This document shows, one piece after another, positions 26,956 to 35,504 of a stretch of DNA of 64,000 bases (its first letter is position 1; every line of letters starts with the position of its first letter). Origin of the DNA: Pseudomonadota bacterium (GTDB taxonomy: Bacteria; Pseudomonadota; Alphaproteobacteria; Caulobacterales; Caulobacteraceae); assembly GCA_023451375.1 (NCBI GenBank), contig JAEXZS010000066.1:31410-95409 (forward strand). Reading direction: 5' to 3'. The translations under genes were made by a program, and so were the position numbers. The notes beneath the pieces were generated by a model. It saw nothing but the letters and a program-made list of their open reading frames with translations. It had not been told where the DNA came from and searched no databases.

Positions 26956-27690
26956 CTACTCCAGCGGCGTCCAGCCCAGCGGCCTGAGCGCCTCCATCGG
27001 GCGGAACTCGGCCTTGTATTCCATCTTCTCCGACCCTCGGACCCAGTAGCCCAGATAGACATAGGGCAGGCCGACGATGCCCGCTTGCCGCACATGGTCG
27101 AGGATGGCGAACCGACCCAGGCTGCGGCGGACCAGCGTCGGATCGTAGAAGCTGTAGACCATGGACAGACCGTCGCGCAGCAGGTCGGTCAGGGTGACCG
27201 CCACCAGGTCTCCCGGGCCGCCGTCGGTCGAGCGCAGGCGGTATTCGATCAGGTGGGTGCGGACGGCCGTGTCCTCGACCATGGCCACATAGTCCAGCCA
27301 GCCCATGTCGCTCATTCCGCCCTTGGGGTGGCGGCTGGCCAGGTAGCGGCGAAGCAGCTGGAACTGTTCGGTCGTGGCCTCTGCCTCCACCAGGTTCCGC
27401 GACAGATCCTCGTTGCGGTTGAGCAGTTTGCGCTGCGATCGCGAGAAGGCGAACTGGCCGACGGGGATGCGCACGGAGACACAGGCGTCGCAGGTCTCGC
27501 ACGCCGGGCGATAGGCGATGTTCTGGCTGCGGCGGAAGCCGGCGATGGTCAGCTCGTCGTTGACGTGCGCGCCGTCGGAAAACGGCAGGTTGGCGAATAC
27601 CTTTCGCTCGGTCTGCCCCGGCAGGTAGGGGCAGGGCGCGACCGATGTCATGAAGAACCGGAGTTGTCGCGTCGGTACGTGCTGGGTCAC
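26956..27690 (-). CDS. bpt: Aspartate/glutamate leucyltransferase (Bpt)
   Basis: N-end rule enzyme that adds leucine to proteins with N-terminal Asp or Glu, marking them for ClpAPS. The 244-residue protein has the N-terminal CPYLPGQTERKVFANLP, FRRSQNIAYRPACETCDACVS and the C-terminal GYWVRGSEKMEYKAEFRP. I place the start at a GTG (27690), because the resulting VTQHVPTRQLRFF is the conserved N-terminus; the ORF further upstream looks non-coding. It converges with parC, with only 3 bases between the stops. Confidence 0.93.
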   Translation of the reverse strand: MTQHVPTRQLRFFMTSVAPCPYLPGQTERKVFANLPFSDGAHVNDELTIAGFRRSQNIAYRPACETCDACVSVRIPVGQFAFSRSQRKLLNRNEDLSRNLVEAEATTEQFQLLRRYLASRHPKGGMSDMGWLDYVAMVEDTAVRTHLIEYRLRSTDGGPGDLVAVTLTDLLRDGLSMVYSFYDPTLVRRSLGRFAILDHVRQAGIVGLPYVYLGYWVRGSEKMEYKAEFRPMEALRPLGWTPLE

Positions 27691-27804
27691 GGCCTCAGGT
27701 CCGCATCCGATCTTGCCAATATTGCGACGATGCAACGCGCATCTCGCTATTTGGCGGCATCGCGGGGCCGGCCGCAAGCGCCCGGGCGCCACAGCCGGCG
27801 GCGA

Positions 27805-28704
27805 TCACAGCGAGGTGTCCATCGGCAGCACCGGCGCCTCGCGCAGCAGAACGATGGCGATGCGGCGATTGCCGGCCAGGCTGGGGTCATCCGGGTACAA
27901 CGGATCGGAGCCCGCCTTGCCCGCGACGGAATAAACCCGGTCCGCATCGACGCCCGATCCCTGCAGCACCAGCCGCGAGGCGTTGGCGCGGGCGGAGGAC
28001 AGGGTCCAGTCGCCCGGCGCGCTGGCGCGGCCCGAGCCGGCGCTGGCGCTGGTGTGGCCGGTTATGGAGATGCGGTTGGGCAGTTGGTTGATCACCTTGG
28101 CCACGGCGCGCAGCAGCACCTGGGCGCGCGGATTGGGCTGGGCCGAGGCGTTGTTGAACATCGACCGGCCTTCCTGGTCGACCAACTGGATACGCAGGCC
28201 TTCGGGCGTCTGGTCGACGATCAGCTGTTTGGACAGTTCGGCCAGTTCCGGCATCGACTGCATGGCCTGACGCAGGGACTCCGCGGCGCTGGCGAACTCT
28301 TCCGCTTCACGCCTGCGCATCTCGGCCTCTAGGGCGGCGTCGCTGGCGGAGGACAGGTTGGAGCTGGGGCCGGCCTCGGTCGCGTCCGGCGGCGCCTCGG
28401 GCGCCAGCTGTTCGATCACCGACATGGAGCCCGAGCTCTTCGGCCCGTCGTCGCCCAGGGCGGTTCCGCCCAGGATGCCGCCGGAGCCGGAGGTGGTCTC
28501 CGACACGCTGGCGGGCGCGAAGTACTCGGCGATGCCGCGCTTCTGTTCCGGGTCCGTGGTGTTGATCAGCCACATCAGCAGGAAGAAGGCCATCATGGCG
28601 GTCACGAAGTCCGCATAGGCGACCTTCCAGGCGCCGCCGTGGTGGCCGCCGCCGCTGACCTTCTTCACCTTCTTGATGAGGATCGGACGATCGCTCACGG
28701 ACAT
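27805..28704 (-). CDS. motB: Flagellar motor stator protein MotB-like
   Basis: Peptidoglycan-binding half of the proton-driven stator. The 299-residue protein has one membrane helix (DFVTAMMAFFLLMWLI) with the proton-carrying Asp32 at the same number as in E. coli, the downstream plug sequence DPEQKRGIAEYFAP, a low-complexity linker, and a C-terminal OmpA/MotB domain (ISITGHTSAS, LSSARANASRLVL, NRRIAIVLL). No motA is next to it, as in Caulobacter where the two are separate. Confidence 0.9.
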   Translation of the reverse strand: MSVSDRPILIKKVKKVSGGGHHGGAWKVAYADFVTAMMAFFLLMWLINTTDPEQKRGIAEYFAPASVSETTSGSGGILGGTALGDDGPKSSGSMSVIEQLAPEAPPDATEAGPSSNLSSASDAALEAEMRRREAEEFASAAESLRQAMQSMPELAELSKQLIVDQTPEGLRIQLVDQEGRSMFNNASAQPNPRAQVLLRAVAKVINQLPNRISITGHTSASAGSGRASAPGDWTLSSARANASRLVLQGSGVDADRVYSVAGKAGSDPLYPDDPSLAGNRRIAIVLLREAPVLPMDTSL

Positions 28705-28821
28705 GGACGCGCAACCCTTGAATTCGGCGCTGCATCATTGGGCGGATAAGGTTAAGGCGTCCTTTCCCTTGCCCGTTCGGCGCTCACGTCCTAGTCCGGC
28801 GCGGAGCAGGGGAGCACCGCC

Positions 28822-29688
28822 ATGAAGATCGCATTCGCCGGCCTGGGCGTCATGGGCGCGCCGATGGCGCGACACCTGGTCGAGGCGGGCCATGACGTCG
28901 CCGGCTTCAACCGCTCGCCGGCCAAGGCCCAGGCCTGGGCCAAGGCGACCGGCGGGCGGTTCGCTGAGACCGTGGCGCGGGCGGCGGACGGCGCCGAATT
29001 GTTCGTCCTCTGCGTCGGCAATGACGACGACGTTCGGGCGGTGGCGACGGAAGCCTTGTCGCACCTGGCCGCCGACGCCGTGGTGGTCGATCACACCACG
29101 ACCTCGGCCAGAGTGGCGCGCGAGATGGCGGAACGGGCGCAGGAGCAGGGGCGGTTCTTCATCGACGCGCCGGTTTCCGGTGGTCAGGCCGGCGCCGAGA
29201 ACGGCCGGCTCAGCGTCATGGCCGGCGGCGACGCCGACGCCCTGGCTCGGGTCGAGCCGGCGCTGAGGGCCTATTCCCAGGCCATGCAGCACATGGGCCC
29301 GTCGGGCGCGGGCCAACTGACCAAGATGGTCAACCAGATCGCCATCGCCGGCGTGGTGCAGGGCCTGGCCGAGGCGGTGCATTTCGCGCAGGTGGCGGGG
29401 CTGGACACCGACGCGGCCTATGAAGCCGTCTCCAAGGGCGCGGCGCAGAGCTGGCAGATGGACAACCGCTGGAAGACGGCGGCCAGGGGAGAGTTCGAGT
29501 TCGGCTTCGCCGTCGATTGGATGCGCAAAGACCTTGGGCTGGTGCTGGACGAGGCGCGCTCGAACGGCGCCCGGTTGGCGCTGACGGCGCTGGTCGACCA
29601 GTTCTACGCCGAGGTGCAGGCCATGGGCGGCAATCGCTGGGACACCTCCAGCCTCAAGGCGCGGCTTCCGGGTCCCGGCCGCTCCTGA
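28822..29688 (+). CDS. 3-hydroxyisobutyrate dehydrogenase-family NAD(P)-dependent oxidoreductase
   Basis: A 288-residue beta-hydroxyacid dehydrogenase. The dinucleotide-binding motif IAFAGLGVMGAPMARHL opens the protein, the substrate-binding APVSGGQAGAENGRLSVMAGG follows, and the catalytic Lys is in GAGQLTKMVNQI. WMRKDLGLVLDEA near the C-terminus is also typical. Which beta-hydroxyacid it oxidises or makes cannot be told. A GGGGAG ribosome-binding site precedes the ATG. Confidence 0.9.
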   Translation: MKIAFAGLGVMGAPMARHLVEAGHDVAGFNRSPAKAQAWAKATGGRFAETVARAADGAELFVLCVGNDDDVRAVATEALSHLAADAVVVDHTTTSARVAREMAERAQEQGRFFIDAPVSGGQAGAENGRLSVMAGGDADALARVEPALRAYSQAMQHMGPSGAGQLTKMVNQIAIAGVVQGLAEAVHFAQVAGLDTDAAYEAVSKGAAQSWQMDNRWKTAARGEFEFGFAVDWMRKDLGLVLDEARSNGARLALTALVDQFYAEVQAMGGNRWDTSSLKARLPGPGRS

Positions 29689-29691
29689 CGG

Positions 29692-29988
29692 TCAGACCTT
29701 GCGCACGAACTCCGCGCGCAGCACCAATCCCTTGATGGTGGGGTGACGGCAGTCGATCTCCTGGTCGTCGTCTGTCAGGCGGATCGACTTGATCACCGTA
29801 CCGCGCTTCAGCGTCTGGCCCGCGCCCTTGACCGCGAGGTCCTTGATCAAGGTGACGGCGTCGCCGTCTCGCAGTTCGTTGCCGACCGAATCGATCACCT
29901 TGGCCTTACCCGCGGCCGCCTTCTCGGCGGCGTCTGCGGGGCTTAGCCATTCGCCCGTCGCCTCGTCATATATGTACTCGTCGCTCAT
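29692..29988 (-). CDS. PhnA-domain protein (short form)
   Basis: A 98-residue protein whose C-terminal half is the PhnA (YjdM C-terminal) domain: VIDSVGNELRDGDAVTLIKDLAVKGAGQTLKRGTVIKSIRLTD and CRHPTIKGLVLRAEFVRKV. The zinc-ribbon found at the N-terminus of full-length YjdM is replaced by a short acidic stretch (MSDEYIYDEATGEWLS). Despite its name the family is not a proven phosphonatase. Two bases separate it from hemB upstream. Confidence 0.82.
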   Translation of the reverse strand: MSDEYIYDEATGEWLSPADAAEKAAAGKAKVIDSVGNELRDGDAVTLIKDLAVKGAGQTLKRGTVIKSIRLTDDDQEIDCRHPTIKGLVLRAEFVRKV

Positions 29989-29990
29989 GA

Positions 29991-30992
29991 TCAGGCGCCC
30001 ATCAGTCGCGCCGCCTTGGGGGCGAAATAGGTCAGCACGCCCGCGCAGCCGGCGCGCTTGAAGCCGTGCAGGGTTTCCAGGATGGCCCGGTCTTCGTCCA
30101 GCCAACCGTTGGCGATGGCCGTCTGCATCATGGCGTACTCGCCGGAGACCTGGTAGGCGAAGGTGGGCACGCGGAAGGTTTCGGCCACCCGTTGGACGAT
30201 GTCGAGATAGGGCATGCCGGGCTTGACCATGACCGCGTCGGCGCCCTCCGAAAGGTCCATCGCCACCTCCTTCAGCGCCTCGTCGGAGTTGGCGTAGTCC
30301 ATCTGGTAGGTCTTCTTGTCGCCGGTGAGCGACCGCGCGGAACCCACCGCGTCCCGATAGGGGCCGTAGAAGCACGAAGCGTACTTGGCCGCATAGGCCA
30401 GGATCAGCGTGTCCTGGAAGCCGTTGGCCTCCAGCGCCTCGCGCACCGCCTGGATCCGGCCGTCCATCATGTCGGATGGAGCGACGATGTCGGCGCCGGC
30501 GTGGGCATGGATGAAGGCCTGCTCCGCCAGCCGCTCCAGCGTCGCGTCATTGAGGACGCGGCTTTCCTCCAGCACGCCGTCGTGGCCGTGGTCGGTGTAG
30601 CAGTCCAGCGCGACGTCGGTCATGACGCCGATCTCCGGCGCAGCGTCCTTGATGGCGCGGATGCACTCGGGAATCAGTCCGTCGGGGTCGGTGGCGCCGG
30701 TCCCGGCGGCGTCCTTTATCGCCCCATCGACATTGGGGAACAGGGCCACGGCGGGAATGCCCAGGTCGCGCGCCTCGACGGCGGCGGCGGCGGCCGCCCT
30801 TGGCGACAGGCGGAAGACCCCAGGCATCGACGCGACCGGCAGACGGTCCTCCGCGCCGTCATGGACGATCAGCGGCCATATCAGGTCAGACGGCGCCAGG
30901 GTGGTCTCCGCCACCAGACGACGCACCCAGGCGTCGGCCCTCAGACGGCGAGGGCGTGCGAGGGGGAAGGGAGCGGGCTGGTAGGGAAGCAT
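29991..30992 (-). CDS. hemB: Delta-aminolevulinic acid dehydratase (porphobilinogen synthase)
   Basis: Condenses two ALA molecules into porphobilinogen. The 333-residue barrel has the two Schiff-base lysines in YAAKYASCFYGP and DAVMVKPGMPYLD, plus DVALDCYTDHGHDG for the metal site. The DALDCYxDHGHDG form with one Cys rather than a three-Cys cluster points to a magnesium-dependent rather than zinc-dependent enzyme. Works with hemA at 39328. Confidence 0.96.
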   Translation of the reverse strand: MLPYQPAPFPLARPRRLRADAWVRRLVAETTLAPSDLIWPLIVHDGAEDRLPVASMPGVFRLSPRAAAAAAVEARDLGIPAVALFPNVDGAIKDAAGTGATDPDGLIPECIRAIKDAAPEIGVMTDVALDCYTDHGHDGVLEESRVLNDATLERLAEQAFIHAHAGADIVAPSDMMDGRIQAVREALEANGFQDTLILAYAAKYASCFYGPYRDAVGSARSLTGDKKTYQMDYANSDEALKEVAMDLSEGADAVMVKPGMPYLDIVQRVAETFRVPTFAYQVSGEYAMMQTAIANGWLDEDRAILETLHGFKRAGCAGVLTYFAPKAARLMGA

Positions 30993-31114
30993 GGCGGACC
31001 TTGGATTTGCCGCCCCGCACTAGAGCGGACGCGCGTCGGGTGCAAATCGCGACTTGCGTCGGATCGTAACCTGGGCGTCTTCTGCCGCGAACAGGGCGCA
31101 CTGGAGGGAAGACC

Positions 31115-31927
31115 ATGATCAAGCGATTCACGACGGTGGCGTGGGCGGCGGCGGCGGCGACGCTGCTCGCCGGCTGCGTCATCATCTCGTCGGAGGGTGG
31201 CGAGCGGACGGTGGTGACCAGCGGTAGCGCACAGGCGCTGCCGACGCCCGCGGCCAGCTTTGACGCGCTCTACCAGGGCGCGGCCGCCGATGTCCGCCGG
31301 CCGGCGGACGAGGTGGCGCGCGACGCCCTGCGCCGCCCGGTGGACATGCTGGCCTTCGCCGAGGTCGCGCCGGGAGACAAGGTGGCGGACATCCGGCCGG
31401 GCGCCGGCTACTTCACGCGGCTGTTCTCTTCCGTCGTGGGTCCGAACGGCCATGTCTACGCCTTCGTGCCCAACCGGACGGCGGAGCGGGAGAACCCGCG
31501 CGCCGATGCGCTGGCGCAGACCTACGCTAACGTCAGCCGGGTCAACGGCGCGCTGGACGCCATGAGCTTCGCCGAGCCGCTGGACCTGATCTTCATGAGC
31601 CAGGAGTACCACGACTTCCACATCCCTCGGTTCGAGACGGATGTGGCGAAGATGAACGCGGCGGCCTTCGCGGCGCTGAAGCCCGGCGGGCGCTACGTGG
31701 TGATCGATCACCAGGCGGCGCCGGGGACGGGCGTCTCGGCGGTCGAGACGCTGCACCGGATTGAGGGAGACTATCTGCGGCGCGAGGTCGAGGCAGCCGG
31801 GTTCGTGTTCGAGGGCGAGAGCCGGGCGGTGGCCAATCCGGCGGACGATCACACCCTGAATGTCTTCGACGAAGGCATTCGCGGGCGGACCGATCAGTTC
31901 GTGTACCGCTTCCGCAAGCCGGGCTGA
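31115..31927 (+). CDS. Lipoprotein-anchored class I methyltransferase-like protein
   Basis: A 270-residue protein with a lipoprotein signal (lipobox LLAGC, Cys about residue 22) followed by a Rossmann methyltransferase-like domain. The usual GxGxG SAM loop reads DIRPGAGYFTRLF, and later LKPGGRYVVIDH is the post-motif III strand. It belongs to the predicted methyltransferases of the COG4798 type, found outside the cytoplasm where SAM is scarce. Enzymatic activity is uncertain. Confidence 0.78.
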   Translation: MIKRFTTVAWAAAAATLLAGCVIISSEGGERTVVTSGSAQALPTPAASFDALYQGAAADVRRPADEVARDALRRPVDMLAFAEVAPGDKVADIRPGAGYFTRLFSSVVGPNGHVYAFVPNRTAERENPRADALAQTYANVSRVNGALDAMSFAEPLDLIFMSQEYHDFHIPRFETDVAKMNAAAFAALKPGGRYVVIDHQAAPGTGVSAVETLHRIEGDYLRREVEAAGFVFEGESRAVANPADDHTLNVFDEGIRGRTDQFVYRFRKPG

Positions 31928-32350
31928 TCAGCGGCCGGTCGGCATGCCCGAGCGGCGGCGTGGGTTCTGGGCCAGGACCTCGACGCGGGCGACAGAGCCG
32001 CGGCCCGAGATGCCGTTGGCGGCGTTGATCAGGGCGGCGGACAGGGCCCGCTCGTCCAGCCGGGTCCAGTCGCCGGGGACGGTGAAGGGCGTTCGGTGCG
32101 CCGCGCGGACCAGGGCGTCGCGGAAGAAGGCCTCCTTGGGCCGCATCTGCTCCACGGTCTTGCCGCCTCCGAGATGAAGCCGCAGCGAGACGAAGACGTA
32201 GTTGCGCAGCCGGCCGCCCTCGATCACCGGCAGGCCGACGCCGGCGATGCCCAGGGCGGGCGCTTCGGCGGCCCCAGACGCGGGCGCTGCGGCGGCGGGC
32301 GAGGCGACCGCGTCGAGGCCGGCGGCGACGAGGAGGGAGCGGCGATCCAT
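31928..32350 (-). CDS. Small Tat-type or Sec-exported protein of unknown function
   Basis: A 140-residue protein beginning MDRRSLLVAAGLDAVASPAAAAP, an RR-containing export signal followed by an Ala-rich cleavage region. The mature part has VIEGGRLRNYVFVSLRLHLG and KTVEQMRPKEAFFRDALVRAAH, which resemble stator/FliL-like accessory folds only vaguely. A GTG at 32368 would add six residues. It follows thiL by 40 bases and is probably co-transcribed. Confidence 0.65.
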   Translation of the reverse strand: MDRRSLLVAAGLDAVASPAAAAPASGAAEAPALGIAGVGLPVIEGGRLRNYVFVSLRLHLGGGKTVEQMRPKEAFFRDALVRAAHRTPFTVPGDWTRLDERALSAALINAANGISGRGSVARVEVLAQNPRRRSGMPTGR

Positions 32351-32390
32351 GCCGCCGTTCTGCGACACGGCGGTTAGGATTCCCTTTCCG

Positions 32391-33392
32391 TCAGCCGTGG
32401 GTCCAGCCGTGGGTCCAGCCGGTGCGGGCCAGGGCGATGGGCCGGCCGTCGTAGAGCACCTGCAACCCGGCGCCGTCCGACACCTCGCCGATGCGGGTCA
32501 GGCGGATTAGGCGACGATCGGCCTCGCGGCGCAGGGTCTCCTCGTGACGCGGGTCGGCGGTGAAGGCGATCTCGTAGTCGTCGCCGCCGGTCGCCAGCTC
32601 CTCGAGAGACAGTTGCGGATCCACGCGGTCGGCGAACCACGCCTGGGCGGCCGCCGACAGCGGCAGGACGTTCAGGTTCAGGGTGATCCTCAGGTCGCTG
32701 GACTGGGCGATGTGGGCCAGGTCGGCCGCCAGGCCGTCGGACACGTCGATCGACGCCGTGGCAAGATCGCGAACCATGTCCGAGAAGTCGAGGCGCGGGA
32801 CCGGGGCGCGGTAGTGCGCCGCCAGGGCCTCCAGCCGCTCCGGCTCCAGCGACAACTCGCCCCGAGCCGCCCGCAGCCCAAGCCGACCGTCGCCGATCGA
32901 GCCCGTGACGAAGACCAGGTCGCCGGCCCGGGCGCCGGAGCGGGTTACGGCCCGGCCCGCCGGGACCCAGCCCAGGGCCGTCAGCGAGAAGGCCGCGGGG
33001 CCGGGCGTGACCACGGTGTCGCCGCCCAGAAGATGCACGTCGAACCGCGCCTGGTCCTCGGCCAGCCCCGCGACGAAGGCCTGGCGCTCAGGCCAACCGC
33101 ACCGCTCGGACCAATGGCAGGCCAGAAGATAGCCCAACGGCTCGGCCCCCTTTGCGGCCAAGTCGGAAAGGTTCACCCGCAACAGCTTGCGGGCGACCGT
33201 GTCCAGAGGGTCCTCCGGCAGGAAGTGGACGCCTTCCACCAGGGCGTCCTTGGTCAGGACCAGGTCGAAGCCGGGGCGGGAGGGCAGGACCGCCACGTCG
33301 TCCGCCAGGCCGCGCGCCCACTCGGGATGGGCCAGCGGCTTCAACAACTTGTCGATCGTCTCGAACTCGCCCGCGACGTCGAGCGCCGGCAT
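32391..33392 (-). CDS. thiL: Thiamine-monophosphate kinase
   Basis: Phosphorylates thiamine monophosphate to the active cofactor. The 333-residue PurM-like protein starts with FETIDKLLKPLA, has the Mg-binding DDVAVLPS and LTKDALVEGVHF, and GGDTV in the middle. DVSDGLAADLAHIA is the second nucleotide motif. The protein ends in GWTHGWTHG, from a tandem 12-bp duplication. Its ATG overlaps the nusB stop by one base. Confidence 0.94.
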   Translation of the reverse strand: MPALDVAGEFETIDKLLKPLAHPEWARGLADDVAVLPSRPGFDLVLTKDALVEGVHFLPEDPLDTVARKLLRVNLSDLAAKGAEPLGYLLACHWSERCGWPERQAFVAGLAEDQARFDVHLLGGDTVVTPGPAAFSLTALGWVPAGRAVTRSGARAGDLVFVTGSIGDGRLGLRAARGELSLEPERLEALAAHYRAPVPRLDFSDMVRDLATASIDVSDGLAADLAHIAQSSDLRITLNLNVLPLSAAAQAWFADRVDPQLSLEELATGGDDYEIAFTADPRHEETLRREADRRLIRLTRIGEVSDGAGLQVLYDGRPIALARTGWTHGWTHG

Positions 33393-33916
33393 CAGGCGCG
33401 GGCGTCCCGGGCCACGCCGTCGAGGGCGGCGTTGACGAAGCGGGCTTCGGCGTCGTCGAAGAAGGCCTTGGCCAGTTCGACATACTCGTCGATCACCACC
33501 TCGCGCGGCGTCTCCGGCTGCTTCAGCAGCTCCCAGGCGCCGGAGCGGAGGAGGGCGCGCAGGGTGGCGTCCAGCCGCTCCAGCCGCCAGTTGGAGGCCA
33601 GGCGGGCTTTCACCGCGGCGTCGATGTCGCGCTGGCTCGCCACCACCCCGCGCACGATGTCGGCGAAGTAGGTTTCGTCGGCTTCGGCCAGCGCCTCGCC
33701 TTCGATGTCGGCGTCGAAGCGGTGGTTGGAGAACTCCGCGATCACCGTCTCCACGCCTTCGCCGGCTAGCTCCATCTGATAGAGGGCCTGGACGGCGGCC
33801 AGGCGCGCCACGGTCCGGGCGCGACGCTGCTTGGAGGTCAGCTGCGGTTCGGCGCGCTGCCTCTCGGCCTCGGCCAGCTGTTCGAGAACGGATTTCAGGC
33901 TGTTAGGCTCGCTCAT
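33392..33916 (-). CDS. nusB: Transcription antitermination factor NusB
   Basis: Binds boxA with S10 to allow antitermination of rRNA operons. The 174-residue helical protein has RRARTVARLAAVQALYQMELAG and, near the end, PETPREVVIDEYVELAKAFFDDAEARFVNAALD split by typical family spacing. The first 30 residues are an extra polar stretch. Start ATG at 33916 overlaps the ribH stop (ATGA), inside the compact riboflavin-nusB-thiL operon. Confidence 0.94.
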   Translation of the reverse strand: MSEPNSLKSVLEQLAEAERQRAEPQLTSKQRRARTVARLAAVQALYQMELAGEGVETVIAEFSNHRFDADIEGEALAEADETYFADIVRGVVASQRDIDAAVKARLASNWRLERLDATLRALLRSGAWELLKQPETPREVVIDEYVELAKAFFDDAEARFVNAALDGVARDARA

Positions 33917-34374
33917 GCGCCGACCCCTAGGCGCAACCGCCTGCGCAATGCAATCAGGTCGAGGCATGCCCTGGCGGCGCCGCCGCCCTTGTCCCCCTCG
34001 GAAAGGCGCGCGCGGGCCCAGGCCTGGTCCTCGTCCTCGGTCGTCAGGATGCCGTTGCCGATGGCCAGGCCCTTAAGCCCCAGGCGCGTGATGCCGGCGG
34101 CCGATTGGTCCGAGACGATCTCGAAATGGTAGGTCTCGCCGCGAATGATGCAGCCCAGGGCGACATAGCCGTCGTAGCGCGGCGCGGTCGGATAGCGCCC
34201 GGCCTCGTCCGCCATGGCGATGGCGGTCGGCACCTCCAGGGCGCCCGGCACGGTGACGATGTCGAACGCGGCGCCGTGGGCCTTCAAGGTTTCCTTGGCG
34301 CCTTCCAGAAGGGCGTCGGCCAGGTCGTCGTAGAAGCGCGCCTCGACGATCAGGATGCGCGGGGTCTCGGTCAC
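33913..34374 (-). CDS. ribH: 6,7-dimethyl-8-ribityllumazine synthase
   Basis: Joins the pyrimidine intermediate to 3,4-dihydroxy-2-butanone 4-phosphate. The 153-residue protein contains ILIVEARFYDDLADALLEGA, VPGALEVPTAI, GCIIRGETYHFEIVSDQSA with the catalytic His, and GNGILTTEDEDQAWAR. It overlaps ribBA and nusB by four bases each. Confidence 0.96.
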   Translation of the reverse strand: MTETPRILIVEARFYDDLADALLEGAKETLKAHGAAFDIVTVPGALEVPTAIAMADEAGRYPTAPRYDGYVALGCIIRGETYHFEIVSDQSAAGITRLGLKGLAIGNGILTTEDEDQAWARARLSEGDKGGGAARACLDLIALRRRLRLGVGA

Positions 34375-35504
34375 GTCTTGTCTTCTCCGTCCATGTCGCG
34401 CCAGCCGACGATGCGCAGGCCGTAGCCCTCGATGGCCGTGGGTTCCGGGCGCGTGGAGCTCATCACGATCATGTCGCGCACGCCGAGATCCAGCAGGATC
34501 TGCGCGCCGACGCCATAGGCCTTCAGCGATCGGTCGAGCGCCTCCGGCTTCTCCACGCCCGCCAGCCGTTCGGCCAGTGAGTTCAGGCCCGGATCACGCA
34601 GGAAGACGACCACGCCGGCGCCGTCATGCCCGGCGATCTGCCGCAGGGCCTTGGGCACATAATCCTGACGCCGTTCGACGTGCCCCAGCAGGTCGCAGGC
34701 GAAGTCCACCTGATGCATCCGCACCAGGGTCGCCTTGTTCGGGTCGATCTTGCCGTGCACCAGGGCGACGTGCTCGGCGCCCTCGATGGTGTTCTTGTAG
34801 AGCATCAGGCGGAACGGGCCGCCGTGCACGCTCTCGAACGGCGTCTCCATCACACGCTCGACGAAGCGCTCGGTGCGGCGACGATAGGCGATCAGGTCGG
34901 CGATGGTTCCGATCTTGATGCCGTGCAGCTGTGAGAAGGCGATCAGGTCCGGCAGGCGGGCCATGCTGCCGTCGTCGTTCATGACCTCGCAGATCACGCC
35001 GGCGGGGGCCAGGCCGGCCATGCGGCTGATGTCGACGGCGGCCTCGGTATGGCCGGTGCGGACCAGCACGCCGCCGTCGCGGGCGACCAGGGGGAAGACG
35101 TGGCCCGGCGAAACGATGTCGTCGGCCCCGCGGTTCGGATCGACCGCGACCTGGACGGTGCGGGCGCGGTCGGCGGCGGAGATGCCGGTGCTGATGCCCT
35201 CGGCCGCCTCAATGGAGACGGTGAAGGCCGTGCCCATGCCGCTGCGGTTCTCAGACGCCATGGGCGGCAGGCGCAGCTGACGGGCGCGCTCGGCGGTGAT
35301 GGCCAGGCAGATCAGGCCCCGGCCGTGCTTGGCCATGAAGTTGATCTGGTCCGGCGTGGCGAACTGGGCGGGGATGATGATGTCCCCCTCGTTCTCGCGG
35401 TCCTCGGCGTCCACCAGGATGTAGGGACGACCGTTGCGGGCGTCCTCAAGGATGTCCTCGATGGGACTGATCGGGCTGTCGTTCATGTTCGCGGCCAATT
35501 GCAT
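34371..35504 (-). CDS. ribBA: 3,4-dihydroxy-2-butanone 4-phosphate synthase fused to a degenerate GTP cyclohydrolase II domain (RibBX type)
   Basis: The N-terminal domain is an intact RibB: DAEDRENEGDI (residues 32-42), GRGLICLAI and SPGHVFPLVARDGGVLVRTGHTEAA. The C-terminal domain keeps the GTP cyclohydrolase II fold, but the zinc ligands (C-x10-C-x-C) are gone; that stretch reads VRMHQVDFACDLLGH. It should not open GTP. The ATG at 35504 overlaps the ribE stop; an upstream start at 35522 is less likely. Confidence 0.9.
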   Translation of the reverse strand: MQLAANMNDSPISPIEDILEDARNGRPYILVDAEDRENEGDIIIPAQFATPDQINFMAKHGRGLICLAITAERARQLRLPPMASENRSGMGTAFTVSIEAAEGISTGISAADRARTVQVAVDPNRGADDIVSPGHVFPLVARDGGVLVRTGHTEAAVDISRMAGLAPAGVICEVMNDDGSMARLPDLIAFSQLHGIKIGTIADLIAYRRRTERFVERVMETPFESVHGGPFRLMLYKNTIEGAEHVALVHGKIDPNKATLVRMHQVDFACDLLGHVERRQDYVPKALRQIAGHDGAGVVVFLRDPGLNSLAERLAGVEKPEALDRSLKAYGVGAQILLDLGVRDMIVMSSTRPEPTAIEGYGLRIVGWRDMDGEDKT

